In this document: positions 22,548 to 30,858 of the stretch, piece by piece | How positions within the stretch are numbered: the stretch's first letter is position 1 | Layout of the letters: each line of letters begins with the position of its first letter | Program-made: the position numbers and the translations under genes | Origin: Suilimivivens sp963650485 | Lineage (GTDB): Bacteria > Bacillota > Clostridia > Lachnospirales > Lachnospiraceae | DNA length: 38,824 nucleotides | NCBI GenBank assembly: GCA_963650485.1 | Contig: CAVJLN010000022.1 | Span: forward strand, 1-38,824 | Direction of reading: 5' to 3' | The notes under the pieces: generated by a model | The model's database searches: none | The model's input: only the letters and a program-made list of their open reading frames with translations | Told to the model about the DNA's origin: nothing

Positions 22548-25202
22548 TTACGGATCTTCCGTAGGAATTTCAGGGAAAGGCACAGTAAGCCTGCGTTCCC
22601 TTTTTTCATCACGTTCAAAAGTCTCCATAGTCTCCTTGGAGGCTTTTTTCACAATCTCATGAAACTCACGCGAGGAAAGCAGCAAACATCCCTGCCCGAT
22701 AATAATCACCTGTTCGAGACCATCCGAGGTCACGACCGTGATGTTATATTTCTTCGAATACTCGTGGGTAAACCGTTCAATGTAGTGGTCTGCCGTCTCT
22801 GCCTCTTTGGTATACACCACATGAATGTTATGATAATCAAGGCATTCCGTCGGATGTCCCTGCAGACGGTACGCATCAAAAACCACAATCAGTTCCCTTC
22901 CGTCAATTGCCTGATAATTGCATAAAAGATCAAGAAGCTGCCCTCTGGCACTGTCCAGATTCACCTCTGCCAGCTCTTTCAATTCTTCCCATGCAAAAAT
23001 GACGTTGTAGCCATCCACCAGGATGTATTCTGCCTTTCTCTCCTTCGGACGGTATTCATAAGGCTTTGCCTCCACCATACGCGCAGCAAGCTTCTTTGCA
23101 CTCTTTTCCTCCTGCTTATCCTTTCTGCGGTTCGCACCGGAAACCCGATCGATGATGGCATCCACTTCCTCTGTTCCCAGTGTCGTTGTTACCATGGTCT
23201 GCTTTCTGCGTTCAATCTCTTCCGCAAAATATTCCTCCTGTGTTCTTCTCTCTGAAAGAATACTCGGAAGATGCATGTATTCCGGCACCTCATACCACGG
23301 CACAACAAAGCCTGCTCCATGTGCACAGAATACGGAATCTGCCGTATTATACACATCCCTCTCCGGATCATAGCCGCACTGCACCATGACCTCTTGCGGA
23401 TTATGACAGGGACCATATCCGTCAAAGGACATCGACCAGATCCCCTGACCTCCGGTATAGGAAATCACCATCTGTCCATAGTCCCCGATCGTTTCCATCG
23501 GAGCCCGTCCCTTTAACACACTGTATCCAATACGCTCTACTTCATTATGAAAAACCGCTCCGGCATTCGAAAGATCCGTCATGGCCCGTCCCACATATTC
23601 TTCCGGAAGCTCCAGCCGGAATTCCATAAACGGCTCCAGGATCTGACAGTCTGCCTGCATCAGTCCCTGACGGACAGCCCGGTAGGTTGCCTGCCGGAAA
23701 TCGCCTCCCTCGGTGTGCTTCTGGTGTGCCCTGCCACTCTTTAACGTAATATGGATATCCGTAACGGGTGCCCCGAGCAAAACGCCACGGTATTCCTTTT
23801 CCATAAGATGGGTAAGCACCAGTCTCTGCCAGTTCCTGTCCAGTTCATCCTCACTGCAGTCGGTATCACAGACAAATCCGCTTCCCGGCTCTCCCGGCTG
23901 CAAAAGAAGATGTACCTCTGCATAATGACGCAGCGGCTCGTAATGACCGACACCTTCTACCGGCTGCGCATTCTCTGCCATCGTTTCCTTATAAAGAATC
24001 CTTCCCTTCCCAAAGGTGACAGTAATGTCATATCGTTCCTTCATGATCCGTTCCAGAATTTCAATCTGTACCGGTCCCATCACATGCGCCGTGAGCTCCT
24101 TCGTCTGTGAATTCCATTTCACCTGTAACAGAGGATCTTCTTCCTCTAACAGATGCAGCTTTTCGATGACGGTGTTCATCTGGGCTTCCTGTTCCGGCAA
24201 TACCCGATAACTCATTACCGGCTCCAGTAAGGGATGCGTCTGCTCCGTTTCCACACCAAGTCCCTGCCCGATATACGTCTGCGAAAGTCCGGTCACCGTA
24301 CAGATCGTTCCTGCCTGCACACAATCTGCAAGCTCGAACTTTTCTCCGTTGTAGCAGCGGATCTGGTTCACCTTTTCCTGCCATTCCTCCTGCTGTCGGT
24401 TCTTGCCGGTAACCACCGTCTTAACCGGGAGCTGTCCACCCGTAATCTTCATATGGGTCAGACGATTTCCCTGCGGATCCCGTGTAATCTTATAGACTCT
24501 CGCCCCGAATTTCCGATGATAATCTGCCGGCTCTCCATAGGTATCAATTCCTTCAAGAAGCTCCTTCACGCCCTCCAGCTTTAACGCAGAGCCAAAGAAA
24601 CAGGGAAACAGCTTTCTCTCCCGGATCAGACGTGCGATTTTCTCTCTGGAAACCTCACCGGTCTGAAGATACTGTTCCATCGCTTCCTCACCGCACATGG
24701 CAACGCTTTCCATAAAAGCCTCCCCAAACGGAAGTCGGAAATCCACGCACTCCTCAGACAGGCGCTCCTGCAGTTCCTGAAACACCGCATCTGCATCCGT
24801 TCCCGGCTGATCCAGCTTATTCACAAACAGAAATACCGGAATATGATACTGGGAAAGCAGCTTCCACAGCGTCATCGTGTGTCCCTGCACTCCGTCCGCT
24901 GCACTTACCACCAGCACCGCCAGATCCAGTACCTGCAGGGTACGTTCCGCTTCTGCCGAGAAATCCACATGTCCCGGCGTATCCAACAGAATCAGTTTGT
25001 CCTCATGAACCGGCAGAACCGCCTGCTTGGAAAAGATCGTGATTCCACGCTCCCTCTCCTGCTCGTCCCGCTCCAGATAGGTATTTCCTTTATCTACACG
25101 CCCTATGCTGCGGATTACGCCGCTTTCATACAGCATGGCTTCTGAAAGTGTTGTTTTTCCCGCGTCCACATGGGCAAGAATTCCCATTACGATTGTTTTC
25201 AT
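22548..25202 (-). CDS. TetM/EF-G-like ribosome-binding GTPase fused to a YacP/Rae1-type NYN endoribonuclease domain
   Basis: The 884-residue protein has a translational GTPase N-terminus: G1 GILAHVDAGKTTL (7-19), G2 in ERGITIF, G3 LLDTPGHVDF and G4 VNKLD. EF-G/TetM domains II-V follow to about residue 640. TetM's YSPVST loop is replaced by GRAHQKHTEGGDF, so classic tetracycline protection is doubtful. A basic linker leads to a NYN domain (726-884) with YILVDGYNVIFAWEELKEL, VVFDAYR, YTKEAETADHYIE and VTSDGLEQVIIIGQGCLLLS, closely matching Bacillus YacP (Rae1), a ribosome A-site mRNA endonuclease. The start at 25202 follows AAGGAG by 9 bases; an in-frame extension to 25403 would overlap the MATE gene and has no homology. 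The joint arrangement suggests one protein that enters the ribosome A site and cuts mRNA. Confidence 0.88.
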   Translation of the reverse strand: MKTIVMGILAHVDAGKTTLSEAMLYESGVIRSIGRVDKGNTYLERDEQERERGITIFSKQAVLPVHEDKLILLDTPGHVDFSAEAERTLQVLDLAVLVVSAADGVQGHTMTLWKLLSQYHIPVFLFVNKLDQPGTDADAVFQELQERLSEECVDFRLPFGEAFMESVAMCGEEAMEQYLQTGEVSREKIARLIRERKLFPCFFGSALKLEGVKELLEGIDTYGEPADYHRKFGARVYKITRDPQGNRLTHMKITGGQLPVKTVVTGKNRQQEEWQEKVNQIRCYNGEKFELADCVQAGTICTVTGLSQTYIGQGLGVETEQTHPLLEPVMSYRVLPEQEAQMNTVIEKLHLLEEEDPLLQVKWNSQTKELTAHVMGPVQIEILERIMKERYDITVTFGKGRILYKETMAENAQPVEGVGHYEPLRHYAEVHLLLQPGEPGSGFVCDTDCSEDELDRNWQRLVLTHLMEKEYRGVLLGAPVTDIHITLKSGRAHQKHTEGGDFRQATYRAVRQGLMQADCQILEPFMEFRLELPEEYVGRAMTDLSNAGAVFHNEVERIGYSVLKGRAPMETIGDYGQMVISYTGGQGIWSMSFDGYGPCHNPQEVMVQCGYDPERDVYNTADSVFCAHGAGFVVPWYEVPEYMHLPSILSERRTQEEYFAEEIERRKQTMVTTTLGTEEVDAIIDRVSGANRRKDKQEEKSAKKLAARMVEAKPYEYRPKERKAEYILVDGYNVIFAWEELKELAEVNLDSARGQLLDLLCNYQAIDGRELIVVFDAYRLQGHPTECLDYHNIHVVYTKEAETADHYIERFTHEYSKKYNITVVTSDGLEQVIIIGQGCLLLSSREFHEIVKKASKETMETFERDEKRERRLTVPFPEIPTEDP

Positions 25203-25276
25203 ATCTCGCAGCTCCTTGCAGCTTTCTACATAACTGTTTACTGCCTTCACAGTTGTCTCTCTACTTATTAATATAG

Positions 25277-25310
25277 CGGTTTTGCGAATGGAGTTCTGAA
25301 TAGTTACCAT
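25277..25310 (+). repeat. Copy D fragment of the dispersed repeat
   Basis: The 34 bases match the reverse complement of 36859-36892 (left end of copy B) at 32 positions, including TTGCGAATGGAGTTCTGAAT. It fills the gap between the GTPase and MATE genes. Confidence 0.75.
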
Positions 25311-25345
25311 TATGTGATTATTTCGAACGCAGTCGGATTCTCCGA

Positions 25346-26725
25346 TCAGGCCTTTGCAAGCTCTTCCTTTTTCACTTCCCGGGGAACAACATGCTTCTTC
25401 CATTTTCCCTGTAAATATCTAAGGAACGTAAGCGTACCGGTCAGCGTCCAGGTAAAGGCTGTTGCCAGCCATACGCCCCAGACTCCTACCTGAGGGATCA
25501 GGGTTAACGGCTTTGCGAAGCAGATTCTTCCCAGCATTTCGATGATACCATTCATAAAAGCAAAGGTTGCATCTCCGGCTCCGTTTAACAATCCTCTCGT
25601 AATATAAATCATGCCAAGCGGCAGATAAAACCAGCTCGTAAGCCTTAACGCATGGGCACCCATTTCAATAACCTCCGGTTCACTGACAAAGAGGCGCATG
25701 ATCGAATTTCCAAAGAACTGTGCAAGTGGAAACATCGTGAAGGAAAAGACAGCCATTAACAGGAAGGCAATTCGGTATCCCTTTTTCACACGCTCCAGCT
25801 GTCCGGCACCAATGTTCTGCCCGGTATAGGTGGAAACCGACATACCAAGGGAATTGTAAGGCTGCTGTACCAACTGCTCGATCCGGCTCGTTGCGGTAAA
25901 GGCAGCAACCACAACCGATCCAAAGGTATTGACAACACTCTGCAATGCCACACAGGAAATCGCAATCAGGGAACTCTGAAACGCCAGTGGCACACCCATA
26001 CGGATACACTGCCAGATAATGCCGCGGTTTAAGGAACGGTATTCCTTCTCAATCTTAAAGAACGGATTTTTCACAAGTGCAAAGACGAGACTCCCTATAC
26101 CCGATACAAACTGGGCAATAATGGTCGCATATGCGGCGCCTGCCACGCCCCAGGAAAAACCACGGATAAACAGTAAATCCAGTACAATGTTAATCACGCT
26201 CGACACCATCAGGAAATACAGTGGTGTCTTGGAGTCTCCTACTGCACGCAGAATTGCAGATACGGCATTATAAAGGCTCACACCAAGAATTCCACAGCAG
26301 ATAATAGTCATATATAAGGTGGAACTGTCCAGAATGTTATCCGGTGTGTTCAGAAAAATCAGTATTCTTCTTGCGAACAGAATACCGATACCTCCCATCA
26401 GAATGGCACAGAACAGCATAATATAGGCCGCGTTGATGATGGTATTCTTCACCAGATCATTTTTGCCTGCGCCGAAGTGCTGGGAAATAACAACACCGGT
26501 ACCGTTCGCCATACCGCCACACAGGGAAAAGATCAGGAAATTCAGGGAGCTGGTTGCCCCAACAGCCGCAAGCGCATCCGCCCCGACATACTGTCCTACA
26601 ATAATGGAATCCACCATATTATACAACTGCTGGAAAATATTTCCGATTAATAAAGGAAGCATAAAAGATACGAGTAATCCAAGCGGCTTTCCTACTGTCA
26701 TATCTGTTACATAAGTTTTTTTCAT
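25346..26725 (-). CDS. MATE family efflux transporter (first)
   Basis: The 459-residue protein has about twelve membrane helices and the MATE start MTVGKPLGLLVSFMLPLLIG, then NMVDSIIVGQYVGADALAAV. It exports drugs or metabolites using a cation gradient. AGGAG lies 7 bases before the ATG. It is divergent from the duplicated-domain lipoprotein and related to the second MATE at 32933-34309. Substrate is unknown. Confidence 0.93.
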   Translation of the reverse strand: MKKTYVTDMTVGKPLGLLVSFMLPLLIGNIFQQLYNMVDSIIVGQYVGADALAAVGATSSLNFLIFSLCGGMANGTGVVISQHFGAGKNDLVKNTIINAAYIMLFCAILMGGIGILFARRILIFLNTPDNILDSSTLYMTIICCGILGVSLYNAVSAILRAVGDSKTPLYFLMVSSVINIVLDLLFIRGFSWGVAGAAYATIIAQFVSGIGSLVFALVKNPFFKIEKEYRSLNRGIIWQCIRMGVPLAFQSSLIAISCVALQSVVNTFGSVVVAAFTATSRIEQLVQQPYNSLGMSVSTYTGQNIGAGQLERVKKGYRIAFLLMAVFSFTMFPLAQFFGNSIMRLFVSEPEVIEMGAHALRLTSWFYLPLGMIYITRGLLNGAGDATFAFMNGIIEMLGRICFAKPLTLIPQVGVWGVWLATAFTWTLTGTLTFLRYLQGKWKKHVVPREVKKEELAKA

Positions 26726-26822
26726 AAGCTCACTCCTCTTTCTTCTATGATTTTTATAGCATAGCAGTCATTAGTAAACTATAAAAAAGCGCTTCGGAAA
26801 TTGTCGTTATCTATCCGGCATC

Positions 26823-26852
26823 TACAATTTGGCACTTTTCAATACAATTTGG
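26823..26852 (+). promoter_or_regulatory. Paired direct repeats upstream of the lipoprotein promoter
   Basis: TACAATTTGG occurs at 26823-26832 and 26843-26852, exactly 20 bases apart, ending 9 bases before the -35 element. Two-turn spacing is typical of activator or response-regulator sites. Confidence 0.5.
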
Positions 26853-26861
26853 AAGACAACC

Positions 26862-26890
26862 TTGATTTTTAGGACTTTTGCAGGTAGAAT
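26862..26890 (+). promoter_or_regulatory. Sigma-A promoter of the duplicated-domain lipoprotein
   Basis: TTGATT (26862-26867) and TAGAAT (26885-26890) are 17 bases apart. The start codon lies 50 bases downstream. Confidence 0.65.
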
Positions 26891-26940
26891 ATAAAAAACG
26901 TTATCATGAGTGACGATTGAAAAGAAAAGGAGATTTTATT

Positions 26941-27633
26941 ATGAAGAAGAAATTATTAGCAGTATTATTGACCGGAGCTATGGCAATGTCCATGCTTACC
27001 GCATGCGGCGGCGATTCTGAAGAAGCCGGCACCGATACCGTAACCAAAAGTGTTACAGAAGATACCTCTGCTACGGACAGCGAGATGTGTTCCGATGAAA
27101 CCTTCTCCGCTTTACAGGACAATTATGCCAGCATGGTTGAAGCATACAATGCCGTTAAGGATCTGTATGAAAGCGATGAAATCGAAGCTGATGCTTCCAT
27201 CGAAGATGTTATGAACCAGGCTGCAGATGTAATCAATGAGATGGGTGAAATTTCCCAGGATTCCATTACCGAAGAAGACGCTGACACACTGAACTCTGCA
27301 ATGCTTGACATTTTAGATGCTTTATCATTAACCGTAGATGGCATGACCGGGACAGCGGATGCTTCTGACGCATGCTCTGATGAAACCTTTACTGCTTTAC
27401 AGGACAACTACGCTACCTTATCCGAAGTATACACCACGGTATCCGATGCCTATATGTCCGATGAAGTAGAGCAGAATGATGACATTGAAGCAGCTCTTAA
27501 CGAAACACAGGATATCATGACCCAGATGGGTGAAATTTCTCAGGATACCATTACTGAGGAAGATGCAGAAGTATTAAATGACTCTATGCTTTCCTTAATG
27601 GATGTTCTTGACGCAGTTGTTGATGCAATGTAA
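26941..27633 (+). CDS. Lipoprotein with two tandem helical repeats
   Basis: The 230-residue protein has a signal peptide and a lipobox ending LTAC (Cys 22), then an acidic linker. Two 86-residue repeats (50-135 and 145-230) follow, each starting CSDETF-ALQDNYA and ending in an MGEISQD, ITEEDA, DGM/DAM pattern. The two units share about 48 of 86 residues. Each is predicted helical and very acidic, and each keeps one cysteine at its start, so an intramolecular disulfide is possible. AAGGAG lies 8 bases before the ATG. No family is recognised. It has its own promoter, possible regulatory repeats and terminator. Confidence 0.8.
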   Translation: MKKKLLAVLLTGAMAMSMLTACGGDSEEAGTDTVTKSVTEDTSATDSEMCSDETFSALQDNYASMVEAYNAVKDLYESDEIEADASIEDVMNQAADVINEMGEISQDSITEEDADTLNSAMLDILDALSLTVDGMTGTADASDACSDETFTALQDNYATLSEVYTTVSDAYMSDEVEQNDDIEAALNETQDIMTQMGEISQDTITEEDAEVLNDSMLSLMDVLDAVVDAM

Positions 27634-27666
27634 TTTCACGTTAAGTCCTTCCGTAAATCACATAAG

Positions 27667-27696
27667 CAAAAAGGGAGTACGAGTACTCCCTTTTTG
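27667..27696. terminator. Strong bidirectional terminator after the lipoprotein
   Basis: CAAAAAGGGAGTAC and GTACTCCCTTTTTG form a 14-base inverted repeat with T-runs on both strands. Confidence 0.9.
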
Positions 27697-27775
27697 TGTT
27701 TTTTGTTATGATGGGCATATACACAGGAAAATAAACGATGGTTTCTCAATGGCTTCCTCATACCGCCGAAGAAGC

Positions 27776-28666
27776 CTAATCCTTAATCTGTCTTCCCTCG
27801 TGATCCAGATGATAATGATCCCGGTAAATCAGTTCCGACAGCGGCACAAAGGCATAGCCCTGATCCTTCAGATTCTGAATCAGCGTATTCAGCGCCTCCG
27901 CAGTAAATTTCGCTCCATTATGGCACAAAACAATTGACCCGCTTCCCAGATGCTTATGTCCGGTAACTGTCTTGATAATGGAATCCACTCCGTAATCCTT
28001 CCAATCCAGAGAGTCTACATCCCATTGAATCGGGTAATATCCACACTCCCTTGCGACTTTAATTACCGCATTATCATAATCTCCATAGGGAGGGCGGAAC
28101 AGGAACATTTCATAACCGGTCAGTTCACGGACCTTTTCATGAACCTTCATCAGTTCCTCTTTCTTCTCTTCATCGGGAATCTGGCTCATATTCTTATGAT
28201 TTTCGCTGTGATTTCCCAGATCATGCCCATCTGCGAGGATGGCCTTGACATCCTCCGGATAGCTCTCCACCCAGCCGCCGGTCATAAAAAAGGTCACCTT
28301 CACATTATTCTTTTTGAGAATTTCAAGAATCTTCTTTGTGTCCTCATTTCCCCATGCCGCATCAAAGGTGAGCGCAATCTTCTTTCCATCTGCCTCAGCT
28401 GTTTTCACACAATAAATGGGCAGCTCCCGGTTTCCAACCGTGTTGCTTGCATGCACGCTGTCTCCCCCAAATACCACCGCTCCCCGCAGAAGTGCAACCG
28501 CCGCAAGCAGAAATGCAGCGTTCCGCAAAAGCAGCATGCCGACTCTTTTCTGATAATCCGGACGCTTCTCCCCGCTTTGTCTCCTCCACTCTTCCTTCCA
28601 ATGCATATGCAGTCCATCTGCCCAATTTTTCCCCATCTGTTTCCATTTTTCTATGTATTTGTTCAT
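27776..28666 (-). CDS. Polysaccharide deacetylase, PdaB-like
   Basis: The 296-residue protein has a cytosolic N-terminus, one membrane helix (about 42-60, LLLRNAAFLLAAVALLRGA) and an extracellular NodB domain. Its motifs are IALTFDAAWGNEDTK (motif 1, with Ala in place of the second Asp as in PdaB), GNHSENHKNM (metal His pair) and FRPPYGDYDN. It should act on peptidoglycan or another N-acetylated glycan. PdaB-type enzymes serve in spore cortex formation in Bacillus. The start at 28666 lacks a strong ribosome site; a TTG at 28693 is an alternative. A CCCGG hairpin overlaps this region. Confidence 0.88.
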   Translation of the reverse strand: MNKYIEKWKQMGKNWADGLHMHWKEEWRRQSGEKRPDYQKRVGMLLLRNAAFLLAAVALLRGAVVFGGDSVHASNTVGNRELPIYCVKTAEADGKKIALTFDAAWGNEDTKKILEILKKNNVKVTFFMTGGWVESYPEDVKAILADGHDLGNHSENHKNMSQIPDEEKKEELMKVHEKVRELTGYEMFLFRPPYGDYDNAVIKVARECGYYPIQWDVDSLDWKDYGVDSIIKTVTGHKHLGSGSIVLCHNGAKFTAEALNTLIQNLKDQGYAFVPLSELIYRDHYHLDHEGRQIKD

Positions 28667-28742
28667 AAAAATTCCCGGTATCTTTTTATACAAAATATGC
28701 CGGGAGCTCTTGTCCTTATACCTGGTACAGCGTTTACAAAAT

Positions 28743-28804
28743 AACTAGCCTATTCGCTCGTCTGCAAATCCGGCAGCACGGTTCAAAAACCCTCGGAGCT
28801 AGTT
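28743..28804 (-). repeat. 62-bp stem-bounded intergenic element
   Basis: AACTAGC and GCTAGTT bound a 62-base unit on the minus strand, with inner sequences CCGAGGGTTTTTGAACC and GACGAGCGAAT. ACGAGCGAAT also occurs in the leuA leader (near 8427-8436). It sits between the carrier gene and the deacetylase gene. It could be a structured RNA end or a repeated element. Confidence 0.45.
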
Positions 28805-28838
28805 CTTTAACATTGCAACCACTGCTGTCTCATTCCGT

Positions 28839-29906
28839 TCACAGGAAAAGTGCAGCCAGAACCGGCATGGTGATGACCGACAGCACCGTGGTAAGTGCCA
28901 CACCACGGGAAGCCGTTTCATAATCTCCTCCATACTGCTGCGCGAGCATCGCCGTCATGCTTCCTGCCGGAGTTGCCATCATCACAAGGCACACGCCCCG
29001 TAAGATTTCCTGCTCTGCCATACGATTCACCATAAGCATCCATACCGCAGGCAGAACCAGTAGTTTTATGAACGAGAACAGTAACAGCTTCCTGTCCAGA
29101 AAAAGCTCCTTTAAAGGCATCTGCGCAAGGGATGCTCCAATAATCATCATGCTTAACGGAGCCGTAAGATTCCCCAGGTTCGTAATGAATGCCTGCAAAA
29201 AAGAAGGCACCGGAATCCGCAAAAAGTAGATGAGCATCGCTGCGATACATGCGATCACTCCGATATTGAAGATCTTTTTCACAACTTCCGCTATTTCCTG
29301 CAGCTTTCCATGCTGCTCCCTGTCATTTTCTTTGCTTATAGTATTCTTACCTGCCGGCTTCTCATTTTCAACCTCTGTTATATCCCGCGCATCCTGCTGT
29401 TCTCCCGGGTTTCCATCTATCTCTGTCTTTCCATCCCGCACTGTCTTCCCACAGGCATCCGGTTTTCTTGTCAGTACCGCCACACCATAGGTATAAATCA
29501 GTGTATTAAAGGGAATCTGAAAGACCGCTCCATACAGAAGCGCTCCATTGCCGTACATGGCTGCCAGTACCGGGAATCCCATGAATCCAATGTTCGTAAA
29601 AACCGTCATTGCAGCATAGGCTCCGCGGCTCTCCCTGCGTATCCGCAGCAATCCCGGCAGAAGCTGTGCCACAACAAGCAAAAGGGCATACATCAAGGTC
29701 ACAATTGCAAGAGTCTGTAACAGTTCCCTTCCCCGCATCTGCTGATCGGTCAGTGCGCTGCTTAAGATCATACAGGGATTGGCTACATTCACCACAATCG
29801 CTGAAGCCTTTTTGCTCACCTCTTCGGTAAGAATCTGTTTTTTGTAACATAAATATCCGACCGCCATCATCAGAAACATCACAACCATCTGCTGCAGCAT
29901 CACCAT
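28839..29906 (-). CDS. Auxin efflux carrier family transporter
   Basis: The 355-residue membrane protein has about ten helices, with the family N-terminus MAVGYLCYKKQILTEEVSKK and NPCMILSSAL. A charged loop (about 160-210) rich in Lys, Glu and Asp divides the two halves. The AEC family exports small organic acids or similar compounds; the substrate here is unknown. The gene overlaps the upstream S4-protein gene by 7 bases, a sign of coupling. Confidence 0.9.
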   Translation of the reverse strand: MVMLQQMVVMFLMMAVGYLCYKKQILTEEVSKKASAIVVNVANPCMILSSALTDQQMRGRELLQTLAIVTLMYALLLVVAQLLPGLLRIRRESRGAYAAMTVFTNIGFMGFPVLAAMYGNGALLYGAVFQIPFNTLIYTYGVAVLTRKPDACGKTVRDGKTEIDGNPGEQQDARDITEVENEKPAGKNTISKENDREQHGKLQEIAEVVKKIFNIGVIACIAAMLIYFLRIPVPSFLQAFITNLGNLTAPLSMMIIGASLAQMPLKELFLDRKLLLFSFIKLLVLPAVWMLMVNRMAEQEILRGVCLVMMATPAGSMTAMLAQQYGGDYETASRGVALTTVLSVITMPVLAALFL

Positions 29907-30634
29907 ACCAGAACCCTCACATTCTCTTTTCCTTTCCTGCTTAAGCCGTTTGCCCCTTCATAGGCAAACCTGCCGTAGCCGCGGACGGTAATCTGATCGC
30001 CCTCCTTCAACGCCCGGCTGTTATTCTCACACAGTCTTCCGTTGACAAATACTTTCTGCTCCCGGAACAGCTCATTACTCTCCGTCCGGGAAAGATGATA
30101 TACGCCGGCAATCAACGCATCTGTCCGCCTGGAGCTGATCTGGATAAGCTTTTCCTCCGGCTCCTTCCGTAAAAAGATCGGCGGCTCTTCACAGACCGTG
30201 CACTGTACACTTGTATGCCGGATCCGTGTGAGATTCTCGGTAATGTAATCTGCCATACTTTTCAGGCAGAACAGATACCCTGTCTTGTCCTCAATATAAA
30301 TATCACCCAGCGTACTCCGTTCAATTCCAAGGTTCATCAGCGCTCCAAGAAAATCCCGGTGCGTCAGTGCATCTGCAAACTTATTCATTAGCGGTGTCAT
30401 TCTGATACAGCAGATCGGGAACTCCCATTCCTCACCAAACCGGATCACCGCCCGCTCGCAGCCCTCCTGACCTCCGAAAACGCAGTATGGTACATACGAA
30501 AAGTCCATGGAATAAAAGACGGACTGCTCCGGCAGACTTAGGAAACCTGTAAAGGTTGCAATATGACTCTGGTCCGCTTTCCGTGCCAGATCGGTAAAAT
30601 GCTTCCTTAATATCTGATCTTCTTCGTTTTTCAA
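29900..30634 (-). CDS. YlmH-like S4-domain RNA-binding protein
   Basis: The 244-residue protein has an N-terminal YlmH domain (HFTDLARKADQSHIATFTGF, LGDIYIEDKTGYLF) and a C-terminal S4 domain (ISSRRTDALIAGVYHLSRTE, KVFVNGR). YlmH of Bacillus binds ribosomal RNA and has been linked to ribosome quality control. The start is TTG, 7 bases after AGGAA. It overlaps the carrier gene by 7 bases. It stands near the ribosome-linked GTPase-nuclease gene, but 4.7 kb apart and not in one operon. Confidence 0.88.
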   Translation of the reverse strand: MKNEEDQILRKHFTDLARKADQSHIATFTGFLSLPEQSVFYSMDFSYVPYCVFGGQEGCERAVIRFGEEWEFPICCIRMTPLMNKFADALTHRDFLGALMNLGIERSTLGDIYIEDKTGYLFCLKSMADYITENLTRIRHTSVQCTVCEEPPIFLRKEPEEKLIQISSRRTDALIAGVYHLSRTESNELFREQKVFVNGRLCENNSRALKEGDQITVRGYGRFAYEGANGLSRKGKENVRVLVW

Positions 30635-30654
30635 TGAATTTCCTCTTTCTTTTA

Positions 30655-30683
30655 TTGCTCTTCTTTATTCTGTGCTATACTAT
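30655..30683 (+). promoter_or_regulatory. Candidate promoter of the glycosidase gene
   Basis: TTGCTC (30655-30660) and TACTAT (30678-30683) lie 17 bases apart, giving a leader of about 170 bases. The leader contains an AGGGAAA/TTTCCCT stem (30691-30716). Confidence 0.5.
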
Positions 30684-30858
30684 ATCCAATAGGGAAACCG
30701 CAATGTGTTTTCCCTGAAGTTTATTGTAACCATAAATGAGGACTTGTGCAATATGACCGTGGAAACCAGCTCACTACGGACAGCCTGAACATGGTCAAAC
30801 TGTTACGGTAAGCTTCTGACAGCAATATGGCTTTTGCAATTCGGAAAGGATGGATACT

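Noticed and set aside
22548..25202. Tetracycline-resistance gene (tetM/O/W)
   Set aside because: The GTPase core is similar, but the YSPVST loop that displaces tetracycline is missing and a NYN domain is fused. There are no mobile genes nearby.
25203..25403. N-terminal extension of the GTPase-nuclease
   Set aside because: It overlaps the MATE gene end and the repeat fragment. MKTIVMGILAHVDAGKTT at 25202 is the family start.
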